A stretch of 64,000 nt of DNA, taken from the NCBI GenBank assembly GCA_027574665.1, contig CM050655.1, positions 5,208,001 through 5,272,000 of the forward strand. Direction: 5' to 3'. Shown piece by piece: positions 14,176-24,700 of the stretch. Both the position numbers and the translations under genes were made by a program. Source of the DNA: Rhynochetos jubatus (Eukaryota > Chordata > Aves > Eurypygiformes > Rhynochetidae). Position 1 is the first letter of the stretch. Each line of letters starts with the position of its first letter. The notes under the pieces are model-generated. The model had not been told where the DNA came from. It worked only from the letters and a program-made list of their open reading frames with translations, and ran no database searches.

Positions 14176-14787
14176 GCTCCGCTCGCCGAGCTGTGCCACC
14201 ACGTTCACCCTCTGGTCTGCCAGAGCTTCACTCCTCTTCCCAGATGGATGAAATTTTGGCACCCATTCTCCTCGGTCAGATGATTTGGGGTTGTGGGGTG
14301 CTCTTGTACTGCCAAAGATGGCGCATGATGAGGTTGTCTACCCCCTATCCTTGGGCCCAGGCAGACAAGGGGATCTTCTGTCCTTATCTTCACCCATTAG
14401 CTTTTGCTCTCCTGTTTTCTCCCCTGTCCTGCTTAGGAGGGAACTGAGTGGCTGGGAGGGCGACAGGCAGCCAGCCATGGTTAGACCTGCCATGCCAGAC
14501 TTTGAATGTGCTCAGAGGCATCATGGAGAGGCATAAAATGATCTGAGGAGGTTCTTATGGGGCTGAAATGAAGCTCCAAGGGTGGTGGCTGTCCCTTGCT
14601 TTCAGAGAAGTAGAAGCCATCCTGCCCCAGGAGCAGCATGGAGTTCATAAATAGGACACATGGCTCCCATGTAGCAACTCCAGAGGGTCCAGGTCACCTC
14701 TTGGGTACAGTCAGGAGGAGATGCTTAAGGATTTCTTCCTCTCTGTCCCATTGTGCTCATGATTTCTTTCCCCTCCATTTCTCCTAG

Positions 14788-14930
14788 GGTCCTCAGTGAC
14801 TCAGCTTCTGGCCCGGGACATGGACAACGATCCACTGGTCTTCGGTGTGGTTGGGGAGGAGGCCAGCCGGTTCTTCGCAGTGGAGAGTGTGACTGGTGTT
14901 GTCTGGCTCAGGCAGCCCTTGGACAGAGAG
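14788..14930 (+). CDS. CDH23: CDH23 exon 4 (EC1, central part)
   Basis: This 143 bp exon starts with two bases that complete a glycine codon (intron phase 1) and then encodes 47 residues, SSVTQLLARDMDND to RQPLDRE. They match human CDH23 residues 50-96. The acceptor follows a pyrimidine tract (ctcctag|GG) and the donor is GAG|gtaatg, phase 0. The DMDND stretch carries the aspartates equivalent to mature D36, D38 and D40, which form the unusual N-terminal calcium site 0 of CDH23 EC1; all are kept. The closing LDRE is the classical calcium-binding glutamate motif at the base of a cadherin repeat. Differences from human as I recall it: Q58R, S70V, P82S and D83V. The last pair turns the usual DTG into VTG. 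It is the only exon of the five whose length is not a multiple of three. Confidence 0.96.
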
Positions 14931-17845
14931 GTAATGCTGCTTTCTGCTGAGGGCAAACTCTTGTTTGATCTGGTTTGTTGGTTTTTCTGAATCCCAGAAT
15001 GATATATGCAAGCCCAGAAGTAAAGAAAGTAATAAATGAAAATGATCTAGCAAAGAGCAGGATGCTCGTACGTTCAGGGAAATCTACAGGAAATCCCCCT
15101 TTAAACCTATGTTAGGATTAAATCCTTTACTATTTAAAACAGTGTGAAGAGATGTGTCCCTGTCTAGTCAATCCCATCATGACTTTTCGTCATCTTGTGG
15201 ATTCCAGCTGCTGGATGCTAAATTCGGCAAGTTTTTTTGCCCTGAAGCTGTTTTGCACCCCTGTTTTCAATGTTAGCTTTGGCGTGCAAGGATGGCATTC
15301 CATCCAGGCACCTGTGTTACAGAAGTCCTGGCCCTTGCCTCATTCCTGGAGCAAGAAGGGATAGCAGAGGAGCTTGATAAGACTCGGAAAATACCTATAT
15401 GACTTGAGCAACGTGTTTAATTACCCCTGTGTTGGTGTTGCCTATGTTTAGTACTTCTTTTGCCGGGGCAGCGTTGTGAAGATAAAAGCCGTTAGCACAC
15501 CTCAGGTGCTGGCAGTCCTGGCTGGAGCTAGCCAGATGTGGAGGAGCAGGACGATGGGTGCTGTTCAGGCTGGGGCAGGGAAGGGATGGAAAACTCAATT
15601 TCACAACGTTAAGAGCGAGACTCTGGAAAAATAAAGTGGTTTTCTTCACCCTTCTCCCCTCCACCTCCCCGTGCCAACAGCTGCTGGCATGAGTCATAAA
15701 TCTTCTCCTATTCAAGTGCCTACCGCTTCCCGATACTTACGATAACAGCCAAGGGGGGTGATCAATGGATTTATGTGGCTTTCAATGGAGCTTGCATGTG
15801 TGGCTGGGATGAACTGGGAGAGGAGCCTGCACCCATCAGCTGATCCCAAGGCGTTTACCATCAGGGATACATGGAAGAGGGTGAAGCCAGACACGCACGT
15901 AGCTTGGTATGGAGAAGAGAAAGCTGTAGTTTATGGTGGACGAAGCAAGTTGGCATGGTAGGGAGGGAATTGGAGGTGGACAGCAGGCCAGGAGCAGAGG
16001 AAGCTGGCCTGGATGCATGCGATCAAAAAGTCAGGGAAGAGAAAGCCGTACAAGAAAAGCAGTGGGGAAAGAAAAACGGGAGATCAATTCTTGTACAATG
16101 GAGGAGAAAAAGAGAGACTTGTAAAGGGAGAGGGAGTCACAGCAAGGTAAACGATGCAGGAAAAGGGAAAATAGAGCAAAAGGAAAAGGGGAGAATATAT
16201 AGAGGCAAACCAATTTTTAAAAGATTTTTCACTCCCACGGAGGTTAGAAGGAAAACAGGTTTTAAAAAACAAGACAAACTCTGAGTCTAAAAAAAGCACG
16301 TGCTACAGCGAAGGGTGGAGAGAGAAATTAGCATGTGGCAGCTTTCTCTGATTATTTTATCGTGTTTTTAAAATGCAAATGCTCAACAGGTGGTTTCTTC
16401 TCTCCCCTTTTTCCTTTCTTCCCTACTGTTTCGTCCCTGGTGGTGGCACTAATGGGTAGTGGGAAACAGGGGTGAAAGATGTTGAACACAGCAGGGTGGG
16501 ATGTGACAAGAAGCCGGGGGCTCTCCCCTCCATCTGTATTTCAGCCCTTCGTTCTATATGCAAGCCTTTCACGGAAGCAGGAGCTAGGAGAGGCTTTCTC
16601 AGTTTGAATTCCCCAGTTTTTGGATGGAGGGACCTGACATGGGGAAGATGTGGGGGCAGGAAAGATGCATGCTCAAGTAAGTTGTTCCCCATACCCTTCT
16701 CCAAGATGAACTGCTACCCTGGTGCAAACAAAGGTCCTGATCTGGGTACCAGTGGCTGCTGCCTGTCCCTGAGCTGATCTTATTAGGAATAAACCAACCA
16801 AATCTGCAGCACAGAGAGAGCCATTTCAAGCTTGCTTTCCAGCCTTTCCTGCACGATGCTTTGGGAAAATCAAGTTGCTGTTGCAGCCCAGGCAAGGCAG
16901 GGGCACTGGGAGTGGGAAGGGATGCTGGAGGAGGTAGGTCTGGCTGGGACTGGGGGACCCAACACACCAAACGGTGCCCAAGTGCCAAGTAGGTGTGGTG
17001 GTCCAAGTCCTGCTGTCCAGCCATGCGTGTTTCCATGGTACAATGTGAGAAAAATGATTGCTGGAAAAGAAAGCTCTTCCTCACTTTTCCCTCACCTCAG
17101 CTCCAGTGACTTTAATATATTGCCATTTCAGATCAAGCTGTTAATTTAAGTAAAGCAATAAAGGGCAGAGAGGACTGCATGGGCATTTTTTATGGGTGTA
17201 TGAGATTTCAGCCAGTTCATATGACAGACCCTGGGCTTATCCCAGTGTTCCCAGCTCTGTGATATCCCACGACAGGTAGAGCTGGGAAAGCAACAGCAAG
17301 GTTTAGATACCCTCAGTGAGACCATGTTGTGTTGCCATCTCCAGCAAAAGCTAATTACACAGCTTTTTCTTTGGACTTTCTTCTCTTTTTGCATCGTCCC
17401 TGTATCTTGCAGTCGGTAGTGGTGCCAGGTCACAGTAGAAAATGCTTTTCTCTGCCTTGCACCGATTCCCTCTCCCCACCACAAGCAGGCAGCCTGCGGC
17501 GCTGGGGACAGGGTGGGTGTGCAAAGAGAGCCGGGGCATGCTGGCACGCTGAAGAAGGTGAAACAGCAGGCTCCTCTCATCTTCCTTAGCCTCGTTGTCT
17601 GTTTAAAGCACTCGGCTGGTAGCTGAGGAGTCGGTTCCTTAGTCCCTGCGCCCTCCTGACCCAGGGCAGAGCGGCTCTCGGTGCCTGTGAAATACACTGG
17701 AGCCCTGCTGGCATTAATATTTCTCAGCATTTTATACTCAACCATTTTGCATGTAATAATGTTGGCTAAAAGTCCCAAGCCTGCCATCTGCAGATAAACA
17801 CCACAGTATCTTTAATTACATGTTTTTCTTCTCCTTCCCTTTCAG
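14931..17845 (+). other. CDH23: CDH23 intron 4 (2,915 bp)
   Basis: The intron runs from the donor gtaatg to a strong pyrimidine tract and acceptor ttcag at 17841-17845. Read-through from exon 4 would stop after 20 codons, at 14990. The middle (about 15870-16290) is strikingly purine-rich on the + strand, which creates a long Lys/Arg/Glu-rich open frame of 137 codons that I regard as compositional. A perfect octamer ATGCAAAT lies at 16373-16380. A 213-codon open frame on the minus strand (17146-17787) shows no domain that I recognise. No repeat family was identified here. Confidence 0.88.
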
Positions 17846-17893
17846 ACTAAGTCAGAATTCACGGTTGAATTTTCTGTCAGTGACAGCCAAGGG
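17846..17893 (+). CDS. CDH23: CDH23 exon 5 (EC1, 16 codons)
   Basis: A 48 bp micro-exon encodes TKSEFTVEFSVSDSQG, matching human residues 97-112 with H110 replaced by Ser. It is phase 0 at both ends. The acceptor is ttcag|ACT after a long pyrimidine tract, and the donor GGG|gtaagt is close to consensus. The SD pair supplies the aspartate equivalent to mature D86 (human D109), another ligand of calcium site 0, so that site is complete in this species apart from its first ligands in exon 3, which are not in the window. The residues form one beta-strand of EC1 and the following turn. The exon is short enough to be missed by gene predictors, but both splice sites and the flanking exons fix it. 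Confidence 0.95.
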
Positions 17894-18138
17894 GTAAGTG
17901 TGTGACTTCTCATTTCATGGTCTGTGGCACGGGTGGAGGGGAGTGGAGAGGATGAGTGTGGGTTGCTGGAGGACTTTCTGCATCGCCCCAGGGAGGGGAG
18001 ACATCTGGGGAGCGGGGCCATCCCTGACCATTGCTTGCCAAAAACCCAAGTCAGAAAACACAGCCACAAGTTTGCTTTAGGGATTTTTAGGTACATAAAA
18101 ATGACACCCCCTCCCTGTCGTGATCTTTGTGACCACAG
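17894..18138 (+). other. CDH23: CDH23 intron 5 (245 bp)
   Basis: A very short intron separates exons 5 and 6. It runs from gtaagt to gaccacag. The tract before the acceptor is only weakly pyrimidine-rich (cctgtcgtgatctttgtgac), so definition of exon 6 may lean on its donor or on intron definition across this short gap. Read-through from exon 5 stops after three codons. Nothing else is seen in it. Confidence 0.92.
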
Positions 18139-18231
18139 GTGATCAAAGGGACGGTCAACATCCAAGTTGGAGATGTGAATGACAATGCCCCGCGGTTCCA
18201 CAACCAGCCCTACAGCGTCCGCATCCCGGAG
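18139..18231 (+). CDS. CDH23: CDH23 exon 6 (EC1 end, EC1-EC2 linker)
   Basis: This 93 bp, phase 0-0 exon encodes 31 residues from VIKGTVNIQVGDVNDNAP to PYSVRIPE, matching human 113-143. It holds the canonical linker DVNDNAP, whose first Asp (human D124) is a known Usher/deafness residue and binds the EC1-EC2 calcium ions; it is kept. The final PE is the entry to EC2. Compared with human as I recall it, the start reads VIKGTV rather than VITRKV, and T131 is Arg (APRFHN). The donor is GAG|gtaggg; its +4 G is the position mutated in the human Usher allele c.429+4G>A. The next intron is 38.8 kb long. If the donor is not used, the frame stays open for another 61 codons (see findings). Confidence 0.96.
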
Positions 18232-18739
18232 GTAGGGATCGCCGCAGCCTGGCTTCTGGCTCTTCCCTTGGTGGCCACGCTTGCTGTCTGGTTGCCACCG
18301 CAGAGCTGTCTGCCTGGCTGCCTGAGGGCCACCAAAGTACGGGACTATCCTCCTTCCTTTGTCCTGCGCTGTGGTTGTTGGGGGAGGATTAGGCCTCTGG
18401 AAGTTACTGTTGCCTGAAAATGGGCAGAAGCAAAGTGACAGCATTTTGGGTGTTGGGGAAAGGCAGGTGGAAGAGAGGTTTGGAGCTCAGACCCCTTGCA
18501 ACCTTGGCAACGTCTTTCCCATGACAAATGTGAAGTTTGAAAATAGATGGAAATGGGAATGTGTTTCTTTTTCTCTCCCTTTGAGCCAGGGAGGTTGTGC
18601 AGCTCTTGTCTCAGAGGTGACCTAAGGCAAGCCTAAGTATTTCTCCAGCAGCTTCTGCCCTTGTCAGTGATTTTCTTTAACAGCTCTGTAGCAGGACTTG
18701 TCCCATCATGGCCCAGGAGTAACTAGGTAGGAAGCGACC

Positions 18740-18875
18740 AGAGGAGGTCATTTGGCCCAACCTCCCACTAGAACACTCAGATCAGGTTGCTCAGGGCTTT
18801 ATCCAGTCAAGTGTTAAATATCTCCAAGGACAGAGTTTCCACAACCTTCTGCCACTCTCTCTCCATGCTGGCCGT
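18740..18875 (-). repeat. Diverged CR1 LINE 3' fragment
   Basis: The + strand reads like the reverse complement of a CR1 3' end: cccaacctcccactagaaca, then atcaggttgctcagggcttt, then a blurred form of the vertebrate CR1 stretch for (P)SLEVFKxxLD and the following 3' UTR. Similarity fades beyond about 18875, and the terminal ATTCTATGAT repeats are missing, so it is truncated at both ends and old. It sits in the first kilobase of intron 6, antisense to CDH23. Confidence 0.75.
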
Positions 18876-21692
18876 TGCAAAGGAGGTGACACCTAGTCAC
18901 GGGAAAGCTGCTGCATCCAGAGCTCAGCCTGGCAGCAACACGCCAGGAACTTACAGATCTGATGGGAATTCAGACTTGGATGATGTGGAGTGAAAGCTGG
19001 TTGGTGGTGCTAGGGAGACAAGGTTGGGGCATTATACTTGAAAAATGGGATTAGTAGGGCATTTCATGTTCTTCCATGGAGGAGACCTCTCCCTCTTGAG
19101 CCCTGATGCCAGGGCAGAGCCCATTTTCCCTGGAACGTGCCTTGAGGCAGAGATGAGGTCAAGCGTGCGCCTGTGCGTGTGAAATCAAGCGGTCTTTGGT
19201 AACAGAGAGAGGTGCAAATGATTGTGTTACAGCAGTTTATTTAATATGCTGACTGCTGATGCCCTGCCATGCTGGGCTTTGATCTTTCCCTGTCCCTCTG
19301 CCCCGAGGATGAAGTTTCTTCATTAGGTTGCTTGTGATGTATGAGCCGGGAGCCTTAGTCTCATCTTTGCGCCAAGTCATCTGAAACCTCCCTTTGCGAA
19401 TGACACTGGGTCAGAGTCATTTCTTCTCCTCTTTAAAGCATGAACGGTGCAGAAATGACTTGGCAAAAGCTGCACGAGCTGCTCCTGGCTCTCGCCTTTC
19501 CGCTCAGAGCTCTGGAAGATGATGGGTGGCCGTCTTGCCTTGCTGCTGCTCCTCCCGGCAATGGTCTATCCACAAAGCAAACGGTGTGTCAGCAGGACCG
19601 AAGGGGAATTGTCTCCTCTCCCTCCCCCTGCCCTCAGTTTTACCTCTGGTTTTGCTATTTACAGCACTTGATACTGAGGACTCCCTTCTCTACATGGAGA
19701 GAAATGGAAAGTGGGTTTCTGTGTTCTTCCCTGGGAATTGGGGCTGAGTTAAACCCCGGTGTTTCTATATCTGGAGCAGTCATGCCAGATCTCCTCTTGC
19801 TCATCGCTTCTGCCCTAAGAGCCCGTATTGCAAATCTTAAGCCTTCCACATTTCAGATCTTAACCTGCACCAAGCCTTGGGGATCAGGGAGGGCAAAGGT
19901 CCAGTGCTGGTCTGGAAAACTAAGGCTGGCTGAGGAAAGGGAACTGTGGGCAGGTGAGCTCGATGAAAACTAAATAAAAGAAGAAGATGCTGAACCCCAG
20001 AACCTGCCTCTTGCATGCTACGCTGCTTTGCACGTGAGTCATGGTTCTGCCGGCAGAAATTTCCAGGACCGTCTAAGTATTTAGGGTATAGCAAACACGG
20101 TGTTTCCCCAGTGCACCCGCTTGGCCTTCTGAGCTGTGCTTTTCTGGAGGTTGGCCTAACTGGATTATAAGGTATCATGTGCCAGTTTCTATCCATGATC
20201 TTTAACCAAGGGCACCGATCGGAGGTAATGAGCCACAAACTCGCTGCTCAGCCAGCATCCTGGAGGCACTTCTGTTCTCCTGCAGTGTTTCCTTGTCAGG
20301 CACTGTGAAAGCAAGGGATGGGGTCCCACCACCTGAGGAGGAACCCTCCAAGGGCTACGGTCTACTGGGGATTCGAGCACTGGATTCTCTCTGTGTGTGC
20401 TGACATGAGTCTTGAGGAAGAGATGCCCTCTTGCCCTTTGAGAGCTTTGCTGGACCACAGGTTTGGGTCTGTGGCTTGTCCACAAGCACTCAAAGCTGGA
20501 GGTGATGTGGTGTCGATAGATGTCCCTTCAGAAGCTGAGATATCCAGAGCCAGGGAACACCTTGGATGCAGCCTAGGCTGGGGAAGCCAGTCATAGTAAG
20601 GGATGGCAGCACCCCCAGGTCACCCCCTTGCTCCAGACAGCTCAGGCCAGTGTGAACAGGCTGGGGGTAGCATAATCTACCTCAAAGACCACCCAGCACA
20701 AGATGAAAGGTCTATAGCTAATGAATCTGCAGGGGTTGGAGCTCGGGAGCAGAGAAGAGGCTAGCAGGAGTGCTAGTGCAGCTTTGCATAGGCTGGCTCT
20801 GCGCAGAATTGGCAGCTAATGAGGGTTTTTCTCTTTTTAATTTTGAGATAAATGGATGTATCGATTTGCAGTTGTCCTAGCTAATGGAGCAGCAACAGAA
20901 AGGCTATTTAAACCTCACTGCTATTGTGTGGCACTAGGAAAGTCAAAAGAAGAGTGTGCATAAATAAATGGAACATGAAGTAAACTGACCTTTAAAAACA
21001 ATACTGCCTCTAAATACCCATCCTGGTGTTTTACACAGTCTGCTTGATCTGAGAATGGGAATTTATTTGGGCATGGGCTGCTGTGGACTGCGATTCCTCT
21101 GTAGCGTGGGAAGGAGGGGAAGGGACGCCTGGTTTAACCGTGGTCTTCTCTGTGTCACAGCAGCTCTGAATACCCAGACCGGGGATCACTCGTGTGTCGG
21201 GCTGATGCCACTGGTCCTCTGCGCTCGTTGTGTCTTAATCACGCCCCCAGCACCTGCCTGGAATAGCTGAGCAAGGGTCCGCATGTCGGGAGAGGGGCGT
21301 CGCTCCAGCGTAATCGTCCGTCCCGTCTGGGCAAGGGCGCCCCGTGATTTGCTTGTCAAAAGGCAACGAGGCGGTGCGGATGCTTTCAAGTCTGTAAAGA
21401 AAAGGGGAATCCTGCTAGAATTGGCAACTTAATTCACCAAGCTGGCCTCGACAGAGCTCATTAAGTTCTCGTGTATTCATTTCAGGCTAATGGCTGTCAT
21501 GCTGACTGCTGTTTGATTTGCTGTAATAGACTTTTATGGCTTTCCAGTTTGCTAGGAAGCGTGTGCCTGGGTCCGTGCCCCGTGGTGCTGCTGTAGAACA
21601 TTAGTTAGCCGCTCATGTGCTTGCTACTCTGACCTTCAGGGTTTGTTCTCCTCTTGGATGCATTCCTTGTACTTCACCTCTTGCATGCAATC

Positions 21693-21706
21693 TTTTTTTT
21701 TTTTTT
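21693..21706. repeat. Poly(T) tract
   Basis: Fourteen consecutive T in intron 6. Read on the minus strand it is an A14 tract, but no retroposed sequence was recognised next to it. Confidence 0.8.
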
Positions 21707-24700
21707 ACCTTCCTCATCCTCACCCAGCCCCATGGTACCATGTTTCTCGGAGTCTCAGGGTTTGGCTTTTAAATCGGGAAAGATATACGGCCAAGCTCAT
21801 GACAGACTGTTGTGGCGATGTCTTGGTTTCTGACAAGCCCGATCTGCTTTTTCTAATCTATTTTTCCATTTGACTGGATTCGTAGGAAACAGAGTCTTGT
21901 TGGATTGTCACGGTCAATGGATTTACATGAAGCGAGCAAGCGAAGTGGAGCCAAGCCGCCATGTTGGTTTTGCGCTACCTGGTGTGGTGTTGGTGGCCTG
22001 TTCCCATAAGTGCCTGCTAGGCTTTCCTGTCCCAATTTCCAAGTGTGAGACCATCAGGGGCATGCAGCCCTCCATTTGCCTTTGAAATGAACACCCTTTA
22101 AGTTTATGCTTAAAAGGCACAGCTCTGCAAACCTCTCTTCTGCAACTGCTGTTTCCAGGTGCTATGCTGTCTACAGGACCACATCTTGCATCCTGCAGAT
22201 GTTCATCAGACATCGAGGCTGTTGTCAGGTGTGATAGGCAAGTCTAGTACCTTCTCATGAAGAGCTGTTTTCCCCTGTAATCCCCCAGCATCCTGAGCCT
22301 GCTGATCAAGTTCCAATTGTGCATGCCCTTCTCTTGGCCCTGGAGCATCATCGGTCTTCACGTGTTGGCAGAAAGGTCACTCAATTGTTGGTTTCTTTGC
22401 TGAATGTTCCCTCAGGAGGGTTCCAGTGGGGTTTTCTCTCCTTTGGTGTTCTCCCCACCTCACTCTTAGTGTTACAGGTAGCAAACTCGAGTGATTTATA
22501 AAGTAACATGTATTATTGGGTTACACCTTCCAGCAAAAAGCTGTCCTCAGCCAGGCTGTGGGCCAGAGCCTGCCGTTTAGCACCCCAGCCATTCAGGAGA
22601 TGACAGTTGCACCATGAAAAAGTATCTGTAACTTGACAGGAGATATTAATTAAAACAGGCACCCACAGCATCTATAACCACAGCCATCCATGTTGGGAAG
22701 ATGTTCATCTCATGTTGAGCTGAAGCAAACACCAGTAAGAAGTAGGGTTGTGGGAGAGGGGTTTAAAAACAGAAAGGAAAGTTTCTGGGCAGCACACGGC
22801 ATCGGCTAGGCAGCTACAGTCCAGCTTGTGGGAGTCACATCTCCTGGACTCAGCCCTGATTTACCAATTTATTTTAATTGGGAGGCAGGCAGGCGCTTAT
22901 CGTCAACAGCAGTCCCTTCTGCTTGGGGAGTAGCCTTTGGGATTGAGCCTTCACAAGCTGCTGGTCACCATTTCCATCCCTAATATGATGGTGTAGTTGA
23001 AACAGTGGCTTTTAGGATATTTTTTTTTCTTTTAATTGTGCAGAAAAGTGTTTGGTGTGGAGGGGGAGAGAGAAAGAAAGGGACTGTCACTGCCCTGTCC
23101 CATTACACAGCCTGGAGCCAGACCATGCAAGATGTTGTGCAGGGGCAGGGAGGATCAGAGTAAGCCCCAAAAGCCCTAGCTGTAATTAAAATTATTATTT
23201 TGCTTTAATGGTAATAATGTTGGTAATTACATCAGTTTCCTTGCCATCCTGCCTGGGAGTCTTCAGGGGCTCATATAATTCTATTGCGATGGTTCCGAGG
23301 CCTGATGCTGCGCATACGAAGCAGCTGCAATGAGCGTGAGCTCCCACTTCAGCCCCATTAGCCATTCCCTCGCACGCTCCCAGGCACTTTTTGGGTTTGG
23401 ATGGGCTTTTTTTTTTTTTCCTCTCCTTCCTTTATTTAAAGAGCCATTAAATTGAAGGCGATGATAACAGAGCTGATAAGAAAGATGTGCCTGCCACGTT
23501 GCAAAATGGCCTATAATCATTGCTGCCTGCTTTCCTCCCCTGTTTGGGTGGGGTTTTTTCCTCCTTTCCCCACCCCCCTCCTCTTTCTCCCTGCTCACTG
23601 TTTTCCTTCTCTCCGTGTCCTTATGCTTCTGTGTGGATTTTAGAACTGAACAAATAATTTACGATGAACAACTTATCCACCGAATCCAGCCTTCCCTTTG
23701 CCACCTTCGCGCATGCAAAATTTGCAAGCGTATCAAACTCTTCCAAAGCACTTCAGATGCAATTTAATTTATTTATTTATAGTGGTTTTGGTTTGGTTTT
23801 GGTTTTAAATTTCCTAGAAAGGCAACAAACAAATGAGCGAATTATTCAAGCTGTGTTCATTAAACACTGCTGGCCAGAAGCAAGTTGATTCCCTTTCCTG
23901 GGTAGGCAAGCATCTCCATCTCCCCTCCACTCTGACGTCCCATCGGCATGTCCGGTGCTGGGGCCAAAGGGTGATCCCTCTCCTCCGGCACCTTGGAGAA
24001 GCGGGAGGTGAGGCTTCCACTCGTGCTCGATGCAGCGAGAGGGTCTCCATTGCACACAGGTACGCGGCGATAATCTGTAGCAGCTGAAACGTTTCGTGAG
24101 CATCCTCATTTTTTAATTGTGTTTATTGTCGCTGGGTTTCAAAACCAGCCTCCGTCGGCCCTGAGGGAATAGTTGGCTGACAAAATAACAGGTTAGATCT
24201 CCGTGCTGTCTCTCTGGCTTCACAGAGCTGGTCACCGTGCATTTGTTTTGATGTTTCTCCTTTCCAGGTTTATTTTATTTAAAATTTTTGAGCAACCTCT
24301 AATTACTTTCTAAATTTGTCCGGCAAACTCGTGGAAGCAGAGACACATTGCGAAGGGTGTGCCTTCCCTTCGTGAGTCTTAAGTGCAGGCGTACCGTCCA
24401 GCTATTAAGAAGCCGTCTCTTAGCTGGATGAGATAATCCTTTTGAGAGGGTTTCATCTGCTCTGTAATCACTAGGTAGAATATAATATCCCTCAAAGAAA
24501 TCATGCCTTCTCCCCTCCTCTCTCAACCCCAGCCTGCACGATCCACCAAGATGGGGCCATTTCTATATTGCTCGGGAAGATTGAATGTTAAAATATATCT
24601 TTACGTGGAGAAAATTGCCAAATCAAGGTTTTGCCAGCAGTGCCGTGGGACGCCCTTTTCCATCAGTAATGGACAGGCTTGCGTGAATGACTGTCTCCTG

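Larger units (their letters stand above)
1..14787 (+). other. CDH23: CDH23 intron 3, 3' part
   Basis: This 14.8 kb precedes the first recognised exon and ends with a pyrimidine-rich tract and the acceptor AG at 14786-14787. I looked for exon 3, which should encode the NRLPFF and FFDTYLL stretches of EC1, and did not see it, so it probably lies upstream of the window. Visible contents are a T/G-rich run near 3895-3949, an AT-rich block with a perfect octamer near 7330-7510, a (TA)7 run at 13516-13529, and an old LINE reverse-transcriptase fragment at 13880-14175. Numerous open frames on both strands (for example 11263-11724 and 10213-10653) have no recognisable domains and read as chance. Elsewhere I see nothing that I can support as a feature. 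Confidence 0.85.

Noticed and set aside
1-14787. Search for CDH23 exon 3
   Set aside because: Neither an NRLPFF nor an FFDTYLL coding stretch was seen upstream of exon 4, so exon 3 probably lies outside the window. A missed 78-bp exon cannot be fully excluded by eye.
15871-16284. Lys/Arg/Glu-rich 137-codon frame in intron 4
   Set aside because: It follows from a strongly purine-rich strand (few T-containing stops in this frame) and has no domain.
17146-17787. 213-codon minus-strand open frame, longest in the window
   Set aside because: It lies in intron 4 and contains no domain, signal peptide or family motif that I recognise. Frames of this length are expected among six frames of 64 kb of GC-moderate intron.
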